Assembly: GCF_017051705.1 (NCBI RefSeq) | Contig: NZ_JAFIDJ010000001.1 | Span: 496,001 to 560,000 of the forward strand | Reading direction: 5' to 3' | Origin: Algoriphagus lutimaris | Lineage (GTDB): Bacteria > Bacteroidota > Bacteroidia > Cytophagales > Cyclobacteriaceae | DNA: 64,000 nucleotides | In this document: positions 1-8,746 of the stretch, piece after piece | Layout of the letters: the number at the start of each line of letters is the position of its first letter | How positions within the stretch are numbered: the first letter of the stretch is position 1 | The notes under the pieces: model-generated | What the model saw: only the letters and a program-made list of their open reading frames with translations | What the model was told of the DNA's origin: nothing | The model's database searches: none | Position numbers and translations under genes: made by a program

Positions 1-1
1 G

Positions 2-814
2 CTTCTGGGTACGATAGGATACAGTACCAAGGATACGAACTTATTGGTTCAAGATCATCCCAAATCCATGGTATCGGAGTCATTTCGCTCCTTACGATCT
101 GCCTTGTTTTATATTGCCAGTGAAAAGAAGTGTAAAAAGATATTGGTGACATCTTCGGTTTCAGGAGAAGGTAAAACCTTCGTCAGTATCAATCTCGCTT
201 CAGCAATAGCTTTAAGTGGTAAAAAGACCTTGCTATTAGGACTTGATTTAAGAAGACCCAAGATTTCTGAATATTTAGGGGTTTATAATCAGACAGGACT
301 TTCCAATTATTTAGTAGATAAAGCAAGTAAAGAGGAGATCATCGTAAAAACTGCATTTGAGGATCTATATGTAGTTCCTTCAGGCCCTGTTCCACCTAAT
401 CCTGCAGAATTATTGTTGAAAGATAAAATGACAGATTTACTGAATTCTTTCGATGGGGAATTTGATGTAGTGGTGATGGATACTCCCCCTATTGGTTTGG
501 TGTCTGAAACCATGGATTTGATGCGCTTTTCTGATGTGAATTTATACATCGTTAGACAGGATTATACCCACAAAAGGTACCTATTAATGATTAATGATCT
601 ATATGCCAATGATCAGGTAGATAATATTTATGCAGTTTTTAATGGTTTGAAAGCTGGGGTAGACGTCTATGATTTTGGAGGCTATAATTACGGGTATGGG
701 TATAATTATTCGTATATGAAGAAAAATGAATATTCTGGGTCTTATTATGATCAAGAGGATAAAAAACCGCAATCAGATTGGTTAAACAAATTGCTGTCTA
801 AGTTTAGAGTTTAA
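2..814 (+). CDS. Wzc-type tyrosine autokinase, C-terminal kinase domain (5' end outside window)
   Basis: The frame is open to the left edge, so this is the C-terminal part of a larger polysaccharide co-polymerase/BY-kinase that controls chain length of an exported glycan at the inner membrane. The visible part has the Walker A motif VSGEGKTF, a Walker A'-like LLLGLDLRRP and the Walker B-like VVVMDTPP. It ends in a tyrosine-rich tail (YNYGYGYNYSY and further Tyr) typical of autophosphorylated clusters. The TTG at 44 is an internal codon, not a convincing start, because family-like sequence (LLGTIGYS) precedes it. kdsB follows 12 bases later. A second, full-length kinase of this family is at 23008-25323, so the genome has at least two such systems. 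Family is confident; the pathway served lies outside the window. Confidence 0.9.
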   Translation, partial: LLGTIGYSTKDTNLLVQDHPKSMVSESFRSLRSALFYIASEKKCKKILVTSSVSGEGKTFVSINLASAIALSGKKTLLLGLDLRRPKISEYLGVYNQTGLSNYLVDKASKEEIIVKTAFEDLYVVPSGPVPPNPAELLLKDKMTDLLNSFDGEFDVVVMDTPPIGLVSETMDLMRFSDVNLYIVRQDYTHKRYLLMINDLYANDQVDNIYAVFNGLKAGVDVYDFGGYNYGYGYNYSYMKKNEYSGSYYDQEDKKPQSDWLNKLLSKFRV

Positions 815-826
815 AAAAATAATTCA

Positions 827-1552
827 TTGAAAATAGTAGCGCTTATACCAGCTAGGTATGCTTCTACCAGGTTGCCTGCCAAATTAATACAAGACTTGGG
901 AGGCAAGTCAGTCATTCAAAGAACTTACTTGAGTACTTTAGCCACTCAAATTTTTGATGAGGTTTGGGTGGTCACAGATCATGAAATCATACAAAAGCAA
1001 ATTGAGGAGCTTAATGGTCATGTTTTTTATAGTAAAACCAATCATGAAAGCGGGTCTGATAGAATAGCTGAAGCTTTGGAGAAAATTGAAGCTGAAATTG
1101 TGGTCAATGTGCAAGGAGATGAACCATTTCAAGATTCTAAATCTCTTTCCGATTTAGTTGATGTATTTGAAGATTCTTCCATTCAGGTAGCTACCTTAAT
1201 GACTCATATTTCAGAAGACGAAGCCCATAATCCTAATTTCGTAAAAGTGGTTACTGATGACAAAGGGGATGCTTTATATTTTTCGCGCTCTCCTATTCCA
1301 TACAACCGAGATAAATTAAAGGATTTAGATTATTGGAAGCACATCGGGATCTACGCCTACCGTCGAGAAATTTTATTAGATTTTACCAAGATGGGGAAAG
1401 GTAAGCTGGAAGGTATTGAAATGTTGGAGCAATTGAGGATGTTGGAAAATGGAATCAAAATCAGGATGGTGAAAACTAACCATCAACCAATCGCCATTGA
1501 TACTGCAGAAGATTTGGCAAGAGCTAGAAGTTTATTGGATTTGAACCACTAA
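827..1552 (+). CDS. kdsB: 3-deoxy-manno-octulosonate cytidylyltransferase (CMP-KDO synthetase)
   Basis: Activates KDO with CTP to CMP-KDO in the cytoplasm, for the lipopolysaccharide core or a KDO-containing capsule. The 241-residue length is normal for KdsB. Motifs include IPARYASTRLPAK at the N-terminus, the nucleotide-binding VNVQGDEPF near residue 95, and the C-terminal PIAIDTAEDL. The start is a TTG, which gives the conserved MKIVALIPARY start with no upstream alternative that keeps family length. It lies 12 bases after the kinase gene on the same strand, so co-transcription is likely, and a strong hairpin terminator follows at 1704. Nothing looks damaged. The KdsB assignment is secure; which glycan uses the KDO is not shown here. 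Confidence 0.93.
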   Translation: MKIVALIPARYASTRLPAKLIQDLGGKSVIQRTYLSTLATQIFDEVWVVTDHEIIQKQIEELNGHVFYSKTNHESGSDRIAEALEKIEAEIVVNVQGDEPFQDSKSLSDLVDVFEDSSIQVATLMTHISEDEAHNPNFVKVVTDDKGDALYFSRSPIPYNRDKLKDLDYWKHIGIYAYRREILLDFTKMGKGKLEGIEMLEQLRMLENGIKIRMVKTNHQPIAIDTAEDLARARSLLDLNH

Positions 1553-1922
1553 TAAATTCTTGTTAAGCTTCTAATCTCTCAGGGAAATTTGATTTCAAAG
1601 CCATTTTTAGGAAACTAGTTCAATGCAAAGAGTTGGTTACTAAATAAAAATTATTGGTTAGAAAGTTGCAATAAACCCCTAAATACTTAGCGTATCGAAA
1701 TTAGACCTTTGAGGAAACAGCACCCTCGAAGGTCTTTTTTATTTTTAGCGGTTACTCCAGTAAGGGAGAAAAGCGAAAAGCTTGGTTTAAGGAAGGCTTC
1801 CCATTTTTAAGGTTCCTCGATTCGTGTTTCTCCAATTTCAAGAGTTTAATCTATGTTTACCTAAAGCTTAACATTCAATCTTAGTGGCTAGATGACTACC
1901 TACTAAAAAGTATAAACCCACC
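1553..1922. other. Gene-free spacer after kdsB
   Basis: No coding frame of recognisable character on either strand. The only clear element is the terminator at 1704-1743. The remainder is AT-rich and leads into a damaged small ORF. Confidence 0.6.
1704..1743 (+). terminator. Rho-independent terminator after the kinase-kdsB unit
   Basis: An 11-bp stem (GACCTTTGAGG with CCTCGAAGGTC, one G-U pair) with a 9-base loop is followed by TTTTTTATTTTT. It lies 150 bases after the kdsB stop codon, in the right orientation to end that transcript. Confidence 0.85.
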
Positions 1923-2144
1923 ATGCAGGAAGAAAACTAGTTTGTTACTTGCGGTATGTGGCATGATGCTATTGCTGGTAACCCGAATAGAGAGGACGGT
2001 ATCTCCATGGATGAAGTGGAGCGGATTGAACGCGCACTTTTTGCGGACGATATGGAAGGGAGGAGAATTTTTACTCAGGCCTGTAAAAAAGCAGCAAAAT
2101 TTATCGCTGATGAATTTGAAATAAATGACCTGCCAAAAAATTAA
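1923..2144 (+). pseudogene. Small unknown ORF with an in-frame amber stop
   Basis: From ATG 1923 the frame reads MQEEN, then a TAG at 1938, then FVTCGMWHDAIAGN and on to a stop at 2144. The part after the stop is 62 codons if restarted at ATG 1956, or 73 codons for the whole frame without the TAG. The composition looks protein-like: an acidic helical middle (SMDEVERIERALF) and a basic-then-acidic tail. I do not recognise the family. Either a short protein starts at 1956, or the full gene is inactivated by the stop. It abuts the far end of a decayed gene on the other strand, which favours a decaying neighbourhood. An overlapping frame at 1942-2124 is judged a shadow. Confidence 0.35.
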
Positions 2145-2146
2145 AA

Positions 2147-2782
2147 TTAATCTTCTTTAGGGTCAACAATGGTTACGAAAGGAGGGAGATTGGCACTGGG
2201 AGGTTCTGCAATGTTGACCGTGAGTTACCCAGGCGAGCCTTCTGCACCTTCGGTGTGAAAGGCTATGGCATATAGGGTATAACTGTATATTTGAAGGTGT
2301 CCAGGTGATTTTATAGGGAGATATGTTTACAGTTCCTACAAGTTTATTTCCTTCGTAAATCTCTGCTCGATCTACAGTACCATCAGCATCTTGAGGAAAA
2401 GTACTGATTAAAACATCTTGTCCTAAATCGATGGATTAATTATTGGAAGTGGTAAGAGTTTCTACAGAGGGAGTGGTTTTGAATGGTTTTTCTAATATAG
2501 TATTGGGAACTATTTCAGATTGGGAAGTCCTATCCAGAATGTCATATTCAACTGCTTTTAAATTTTATTGTCCAGATGCAAGGTCAGGCCAAGTATAATG
2601 AAAGGGATGTGCTGATAAATCCTAGATAAATGAATGTCTTCTTGATAGAAAAATGACTTACTCAGAGCTTCTTTTGGGGCTGTTATTTGAGTTTTGATGA
2701 TGAATTTTTCACTATTATAGACTTGGGTGTTTGAAGAGGGGTCGGTGGTGCAAATTTCTAAAGGTGATTTTATAAGGTCAGG
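2147..2782 (-). pseudogene. Decayed 3' part of the beta-helix protein gene (Ig-like domain remnant)
   Basis: Directly after the stop of the 2783-5290 gene the same strand still encodes protein-like sequence, broken by stops and frameshifts. In order: ICTTDPSSNTQVYNSEKF in the original frame, then YTWPDLASGQ after a shift near 2600, a stop, NLKAVEYDILDRTSQSEIV, another stop, then DGTVDRAEIYEGNKLVGTV followed by SPYKITWTPSN. A further shift near 2275 gives YAIAFHTEGAEGSPG, a stop, and LTVNIAEPPSANLPPFVTI up to PKED and a stop at 2147. The AEIYEGNKLVGTV...SPYKITWT pattern is that of a bacterial Ig-like domain, as in the intact paralogue at 34895-38929. No C-terminal secretion domain remains. Confidence 0.8.
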
Positions 2783-5290
2783 TTAATCTATCTCCGATTT
2801 AACTAAAAGCACTGACTCATAAGCAGGTATAGTTACTTTTTGAAAGAAGGTTTCATTTTTAGCATTTCTATAAATTCCAGAAAGAGGAAAAGTTACTGCT
2901 TCATCAGAGTTATTGTAATTGAAATACACGTATTCTAAAATGTTCAATTCATTCGTAGTGACTTTCGAAATTTCAATGTTATCAAAAATCACTGGATCAG
3001 AGGGATCTTGGATTTTTATGACAATACTTTCGTTGGCAGCTGCTACTTCTGCACTAAAACCTATTTGAATTTTTTCTGATTCTGTGGTAGTAGCTAAAAA
3101 CCTGAGGCTTCCTACCTGATCTTGGTCAAATGTCTTTTCCAAAAATAAAATGACCTCTTTATTGTCCTTGGTACTTTTAGAATCAAATTCCATCAAAATT
3201 TGATCTCCGACTTTGACAGGCCCAATCTGCAAATAAGAGAGCACATGACCACCAGGATTAGGTTGTAAGGACAAAGAACCACCCTCTATTCCATTAGAGA
3301 TCCATTGGTCAGTTCCCCCATAGGTACCCGCTACGATATCAATATTCGAATCAAAGGTGCTGGATTTGATGAGGGATTGAGTAAGGATTTCATACCTGTC
3401 CAAGTTGAATTTTGGCTGTTTTGAGTTTAAATCGTATCCAAATGTGTTTCTCCAGTTTTTTAAATTTCTTGTTTGTCCAATTTGTCCATCGGAGGGTTCC
3501 TTGGAATAGAAAATGAAATTTTTGTGATAAGGGTCTAAAAAATAATTGCTATCAATTTGACCAAATTGGGCGATGTCAGAATCTATGGAATTGAAACTCA
3601 TAACGATTTCATGGTCATAGATTCTGGAAAGCTGGTTCTCTCTGACCACAATATTTCTGATAGGTGTACCGATTGGGTCATGGGATGCAAGAATTTGGGT
3701 AGGAATCTTGTAAAACAGATTATCTATGACCTCGATATGATTAGTATTATGAAGAAAAAGTCCATTGCCATTAATATTGCTTATTGTATTTTTTGATATG
3801 GTAATTCCAGCAGCCATATCATCAGCGTAAATGCCGTTTGCTAGAAATACGTTCTCTTCGTTTCCATCAATATTTCCTAAGCCATTCAGAATAATATTTC
3901 CGATGATTTCCCTTCCTTTATTGTTTCGGTTTTTCTGTCCATCTGCATTCGTATAAATCCCACCTCCATCTTGCTTAAAAACACAGAACGTATCAATAAA
4001 ATTGTTTTTAACAATGGTGTAGTCGCCTCCAAAATGGATACCATTATAACCGGTATTGATGATCTGGTTTTTTTCTATTAAAGAATGGTCTGAGTCTGAA
4101 GCAATGTAAAGGGCAATGCCGGTTAAGTCACTGCTTTTCCCCATGCCTTGGTAAGGCATCGAGTTTTCAAAAAGGTTATTAGTTACTTTTACGCTTGGGC
4201 TACCATGATAAACAAATAGTCCTCCATTCAAATTGTTTTTTATTGTATTATCTGAAATTGTCAGGTTTGGGACTACTTCTACATAAATTGCATGATCTCC
4301 AGCAGATTCCAAAATACTTTTTTGGATGGTGAAATTACCTGAGTATTTCAAAGAAAAAATGCTTTTGTTGCTTCCTTTGAAGTGAAGTTTCGAAAAAGTA
4401 ATGTTTTGGACAAATCTGTTATTGGTAACCAAATTGTCTTTATTTGCCACTTTGATTGTAATAGTAGAAGGTTTTTTGGAGCCCAGGAATACGGTGATCG
4501 TCTTCAAAGTGGGGTTATAAGCCCATTCCCCAAATGAATCCAAGGTGCCTACATGATTTTGGATAAAGTAACCATATCCTGATTTTACATGGTAAGCGGT
4601 ATTAATGGATTCAAAATTGATGCGGTTTCCAGAGGAAGAGGAAATTGGATGTCTATCAATAATCCAGTTGTTTTTTCTGAGTACCACTTCAGCCCCGGTT
4701 AAATCCCCAAAGCTCCCTTCTCCTGTAATGGAGTTTGTTCCGAGTACATTTTTAATTTCAAAATAAGGTGATTCGCTAAAGGAATTAGGAGTTCTTCCTA
4801 TTTCTTGAGGCATATTATCAATTTCTAAAATTTGAATGACTGAACTCTCTAGATTTGGAAGGGAAGCCTCGTACAACCCACCACCTATAGATCTCCATTC
4901 GGTAATTGATTCCAGTGAAGTAATTTGTGGGGCAGGGCCTAAGCCATAAGAAGTATAAACAATCGGTTTCCCTACCTCCCCACCTCTAACGACATTGATC
5001 GTCCCGTAAAAAACCTCACCAGCAGCAAATAGGACTCTGTCTCCACCTTTCAAAGCAGAGGATATAGCATTGAGCTTATCAATCGTCTTCCAGGGGGTTT
5101 CAGGGTTTTGAGCCTCTGAGATACTTCTATTATCATCACCTTTGATCGAGGAGAAATAATAGTCCGTCGCAAATGAAATACTGGGAATATTAGCTATAAA
5201 AAAAATAATCCAATACTTTATCAGTTTGTTGAGATATACATTTTTAGGAGGTGTTGAAAATACTTTTGTTAAAATGTTGAAAAATCTCAT
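2783..5290 (-). CDS. Right-handed beta-helix surface protein, truncated at the C-terminus
   Basis: A predicted exported protein whose middle is a right-handed parallel beta-helix with many N/D/G turns (roughly residues 320-600). This fold is used by polysaccharide lyases, epimerases and glycan-binding proteins; no catalytic assignment is possible. It starts with a long signal-like segment (KYWIIFFIANIPSISFA) followed by TDYYFSS. I chose ATG 5290 over the upstream ATG 5326 because the paralogue at 34895-38929 has the same internal MR start before a matching signal. The protein ends at VLLVKSEID, where the paralogue continues into four Ig-like repeats and a type IX sorting domain. Downstream decayed sequence (2147-2782) shows that the ending is secondary. 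Without the sorting domain, type IX secretion should fail, so this may be a non-functional allele. Confidence 0.75.
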   Translation of the reverse strand: MRFFNILTKVFSTPPKNVYLNKLIKYWIIFFIANIPSISFATDYYFSSIKGDDNRSISEAQNPETPWKTIDKLNAISSALKGGDRVLFAAGEVFYGTINVVRGGEVGKPIVYTSYGLGPAPQITSLESITEWRSIGGGLYEASLPNLESSVIQILEIDNMPQEIGRTPNSFSESPYFEIKNVLGTNSITGEGSFGDLTGAEVVLRKNNWIIDRHPISSSSGNRINFESINTAYHVKSGYGYFIQNHVGTLDSFGEWAYNPTLKTITVFLGSKKPSTITIKVANKDNLVTNNRFVQNITFSKLHFKGSNKSIFSLKYSGNFTIQKSILESAGDHAIYVEVVPNLTISDNTIKNNLNGGLFVYHGSPSVKVTNNLFENSMPYQGMGKSSDLTGIALYIASDSDHSLIEKNQIINTGYNGIHFGGDYTIVKNNFIDTFCVFKQDGGGIYTNADGQKNRNNKGREIIGNIILNGLGNIDGNEENVFLANGIYADDMAAGITISKNTISNINGNGLFLHNTNHIEVIDNLFYKIPTQILASHDPIGTPIRNIVVRENQLSRIYDHEIVMSFNSIDSDIAQFGQIDSNYFLDPYHKNFIFYSKEPSDGQIGQTRNLKNWRNTFGYDLNSKQPKFNLDRYEILTQSLIKSSTFDSNIDIVAGTYGGTDQWISNGIEGGSLSLQPNPGGHVLSYLQIGPVKVGDQILMEFDSKSTKDNKEVILFLEKTFDQDQVGSLRFLATTTESEKIQIGFSAEVAAANESIVIKIQDPSDPVIFDNIEISKVTTNELNILEYVYFNYNNSDEAVTFPLSGIYRNAKNETFFQKVTIPAYESVLLVKSEID

Positions 5291-6451
5291 ACTAGAAAAG
5301 GTTCGATGAAAATTAATTGAATTCAATTTTCTAAAATCATGAATAAAAATAATTATAGTTAACTAAAATTATTGCTGTTTAAAAAGAATTAATTTTAATA
5401 TAAAAAAACTTCTTAATTCAAAATAGAAAATAGTTAATTTTCAATCCATAATTGTTTTATTCTATCACAATCCCTTAAATGATGAGTAATATTTAAAAGT
5501 TAGTTTTTAGATTGACTTTTGAGTCATTGAATTTTTTTTGGAATCATATTGTATTAAAATAAAAGTAGTTCAATTTTCTTTTTTTTAATAAAGTAGTTAA
5601 TTCTATTTGTGTTTAATCCTGATTAATTCGGCATGTATTGAATATTTCTGTGCGGGTGATATTTTGGATTTAACGATTTTTATAACCACTGTATTTTGAT
5701 AAGATTTTGTTGTTTAGGTTACTCTGTTTCTTATGAGGTTGAAAACGAATAATTCTTGAAGTGGTTTTAAAAATAATAGGGGGTAAGCTTTGATGGGTTA
5801 GGATTCTATTGGAGGAAATGGGGAGTTGGAAACTCATGCAATTCAATGATATTCCCAATGACTTTTTGATAGCTGTCTGGAAAATTTAGATTGGGAAAAA
5901 GATGGATTCTTTTGGTAAGAATAGGTCTTGTTTTACATATCTCAGCCCATAGAAAAATCAGCATTATGGAATCGGGATTTCCTAAAAAATAGTTTGACTA
6001 TAAAATCAGGGATTTTATCTGAGGATTACATCTAAAATTGATAGATCCAAAATTTTTTAAATCACTGGATATCAGATTATTAAATATTAAATACCTAGTT
6101 TATTTAAATCATATTTTTCAGAAGAAGGTCAAAAGAGCGAACCAGAGAAAAGATTTTTAAAAAATTCTATGATTTCCATCAGTTAATTTGTGTTCAATTG
6201 AATTATATCATTATTCCAATTGTAAAAATTGCATTTTATTGATGAGTAATGAATTCTATTATTAATCATTTAAATTTCATTTGATGGTTTAAAAGTGAAG
6301 TTTGAATCTAAAAAAATGTAGAATATAATAGGAATCTAATGATTTATTTGTTTAAATTTACTGTTACGCGAATTAGTTCGAATTTAAAAATATTAATTTT
6401 TCAATTATTTATTGAACTAAAATTTTTATACAAACTCTAAAATGTTTTTTT
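5291..6451. other. Long AT-rich gene-free region
   Basis: About 1.15 kb of very AT-rich sequence with no frame that looks like protein on either strand. The longest reverse frame (5670-5858) has no family-like features. It holds the upstream region of the beta-helix gene and of the orphan gene at 6452. I could not pick out a convincing Bacteroidota promoter (TTG, then TAnnTTTG). Confidence 0.55.
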
Positions 6452-6958
6452 ATGAGCAAATCTGAATTAATGGTTTCCGAGGCCCTGGAAATAATCTATT
6501 ACGTTTTGCAAAAAAAACGAGATCAATTCCTGACTTTTTCTGAAATTATTTCTTCTGCAAAGAAGGAAATTTTAGGATTTGAAATGTGTTATAGTTCTAC
6601 TTATAATGGGATCTTACAGCAGCGTTTGAATAAGATGGGGGGAGTATACCGGTTGTTTAATTTTGACTCCTGGACTTGGATGTTCACTAATCGCCCAATC
6701 CCTCAAAATTGGGTTTGGCCAGACGAATTGGTTGAAGAGATATTGGAGTGGACTAAATCGGAAGATGCGAAGAACTTAGATTTATCTAATTTACCTAGAC
6801 CTTATATTATTCATACTGTTCAATTAGTAATGGAAGATAAAATGCCGGTCTTAAAGTTTTGTTTCCCTTTATCTATAACTATTGAACATGGAGGTGTTGT
6901 TTCTTGGTATTGGGAGATAGTCTTAAATGATAACCCTAGATTGAAAGCAATATTTTAA
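6452..6958 (+). CDS. Hypothetical protein with a possible N-terminal winged-helix region
   Basis: A 168-residue protein I do not recognise. Residues 5-65 (SEALEIIYYVLQKKRDQFLT, then FSEIISSAKKEI, then YNGILQQRLNKMGGVYRLF) alternate short helices and end in a strand-like segment, which would suit a winged-helix DNA-binding fold; this is an inference from pattern only. The C-terminal half is tryptophan-rich (SWTWMF, NWVWPDEL, SWYWEI). No signal peptide or membrane segment is visible. It stands alone between two AT-rich spacers, has its own terminator at 7004, and precedes the 27-kb polysaccharide/NRPS operon on the same strand. A regulatory role for that operon is possible but unproven. Confidence 0.6.
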   Translation: MSKSELMVSEALEIIYYVLQKKRDQFLTFSEIISSAKKEILGFEMCYSSTYNGILQQRLNKMGGVYRLFNFDSWTWMFTNRPIPQNWVWPDELVEEILEWTKSEDAKNLDLSNLPRPYIIHTVQLVMEDKMPVLKFCFPLSITIEHGGVVSWYWEIVLNDNPRLKAIF

Positions 6959-7003
6959 CATCTATATTTATTTAATGAACCGTTAAGTTCAATTGATTGG
7001 TGT

Positions 7004-7040
7004 AGTCCTTCTCTAGGAAAAGAGAAGGACTTTTCTTTTC
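7004..7040 (+). terminator. Terminator after the orphan gene
   Basis: A perfect 10-bp stem (AGTCCTTCTC with GAGAAGGACT) with an 8-base loop, followed by TTTTCTTTTC. It lies 45 bases after the stop at 6958 and separates that gene from the manC operon. Confidence 0.88.
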
Positions 7041-7728
7041 CTAGATTATTGCTTGATAATTTTAAATAAATTCTGATTTCAATCTGGCTTTTCCACCTGC
7101 TCAATTTATTAATTTTTTACTTGGACTAAGTATGAAGAATTTGTTCATTTCTAAATTGAGTTTTTCGATTTTTATTGTATTTTGCTAATATTTTGAATTT
7201 CTAAAATTTGATATTGTTAGGTTGTATGACTCTATTTTGTCTGGAAATTAATTTTTTATGTAAAAAAAATAATTTTTTTTCTAATTTTTAATTCATTGTA
7301 TATCGCCTAAATATTCCTATAAAAAAACATTTAAAATTGTATTTAAATTATAAATAAATATTTTTGATTCATTATATCTAGTTTAATGTCATTTTATTTT
7401 TATATGATCTTTCGTTTCATACTAAAATTTGGTATTATCTACTAAATAAATATTTAATTTTATGTCTGTTGTATTTTATCGGGAAACTCACTCTATAGAA
7501 TAGTATTTTGTGAATATTTTTAAAATTTTATTTGGGATATAACTGTATTTTAATGACAAAAAAACGTATTTCAAATAAATAAAAGAGCTTTTCACCATTT
7601 TTTCTTTTAAAATCTATTTCCTAATATTGACTCAACAGATGATTGTTACATAATTATTCTTGTCATTTTTCTAATAATACAGTAGCAGTAAATAATATTG
7701 TTATTTAACCTTTTAAACCTATTGTTTT
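7041..7728 (+). promoter_or_regulatory. AT-rich leader before the polysaccharide/NRPS operon
   Basis: A 690-base stretch with no credible coding frame, between a terminator and the first gene of a 27-kb operon, so it must hold the operon promoter. The base composition is extremely AT-rich. I found no exact TAnnTTTG box with a well-spaced TTG; TATTCTTG near 7655 is the closest and is weak. The length leaves room for an untranslated leader or regulator sites. Confidence 0.45.
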
Positions 7729-8739
7729 ATGAGTCCTTTAAAAGTAACTCATGTCATTTTATCTGGTGGAACAGGTAGTAGATTATGGCCGCTTTCCAGA
7801 AAGTCCTGTCCAAAACAATATTTGGAGATTTTTGATGGAAAATCATTGTTTGAATTGTGTTTGGAGCGTAACCGCTTTCTCAAGGGAAAAGGGATTGTAG
7901 TAGGTAGTTTGGGAAATTTTGAATTATCCAGAAAGACCTTTTCCAAGATGGGTATTAACCCATACAAGGAAATTGTAGAGGCTTTGCCTAAAAATACTGC
8001 TCCTGCCATTGCATTTGCGGCTTTGTCAAGTCATCCTGACGATATTTTATTAATAACCCCATCAGATCATTTGGTGCAAGATCAAGCCTCTTATGAACGG
8101 GCAGTCGAAAATGCGGTGAGACTCGCTAGCATAGATCTCCTTGTGACTTTTGGTATTACGCCAACTCGTCCTGAGACCGGATATGGTTACATTCAGGTTG
8201 AGGATGGGATAGTTAAAAGATTTAAAGAAAAGCCAAGTATTGAGTCTGCAAGGACTTATTTGGAAATGGGTGATCATTTTTGGAATAGCGGAATGTTCTG
8301 TTTTAAGGCTGGACTCTTTTTGAGAGAACTTGAATTTTTTCAGCCAGATCTTTTCCATCAAATAAAAATAGCTTTTGAAAACTCCAAAGATGGATTTATT
8401 CAAAAATTAGATAATGAATTAATTGATTCATTGAGTGTGGATTATGCTGTGATGGAGCATTCCAAAAAGTTGGTGATGGTAGAAGGAGACTTTAAATGGT
8501 CTGACCTAGGTTCATTTGAAGCACTTAGTGATTATTTGAGTGAAACCCATCAAATCGAGGAAGATGAATATGGAAATGTCTGTATAGGCAAGTCCCGGCA
8601 TGCCAGTTTTCTAGGTGTTTCTAATATGATTTTTGTGGAGACACCAGATGCATTTTTGATTTTGAATAGGTCTGACTGCCAAAAAGTGAAAAACCTATTT
8701 GAACAATTTGAAACTGAAAATCCAAGCTTAGTTAACTGA
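7729..8739 (+). CDS. manC: Mannose-1-phosphate guanylyltransferase
   Basis: Makes GDP-mannose from mannose-1-phosphate and GTP, the first committed step towards GDP-fucose in this operon. The nucleotidyltransferase signature ILSGGTGSRLWPLSRK is at residues 10-25, with TPSDHLV near 108, RFKEKPS near 166 and FWNSGMF near 186. At 336 residues it is the short form, without the C-terminal phosphomannose isomerase domain of bifunctional enzymes. It is the first gene of the operon; the start ATG follows a long AT-rich leader. fcl begins 7 bases after its stop. No phosphomannomutase is encoded nearby, so mannose-1-phosphate must come from elsewhere. Confidence 0.95.
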   Translation: MSPLKVTHVILSGGTGSRLWPLSRKSCPKQYLEIFDGKSLFELCLERNRFLKGKGIVVGSLGNFELSRKTFSKMGINPYKEIVEALPKNTAPAIAFAALSSHPDDILLITPSDHLVQDQASYERAVENAVRLASIDLLVTFGITPTRPETGYGYIQVEDGIVKRFKEKPSIESARTYLEMGDHFWNSGMFCFKAGLFLRELEFFQPDLFHQIKIAFENSKDGFIQKLDNELIDSLSVDYAVMEHSKKLVMVEGDFKWSDLGSFEALSDYLSETHQIEEDEYGNVCIGKSRHASFLGVSNMIFVETPDAFLILNRSDCQKVKNLFEQFETENPSLVN

Positions 8740-8746
8740 TCATACA

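Noticed and set aside
1942-2124. A 60-codon plus-strand frame overlapping the small damaged ORF
   Set aside because: It overlaps the more protein-like frame 1923-2144 and lacks recognisable composition, so it is treated as a shadow.
7620-7728. A possible promoter before manC (TATTCTTG)
   Set aside because: It departs from TAnnTTTG and has no TTG at suitable spacing, so I did not annotate a promoter there.
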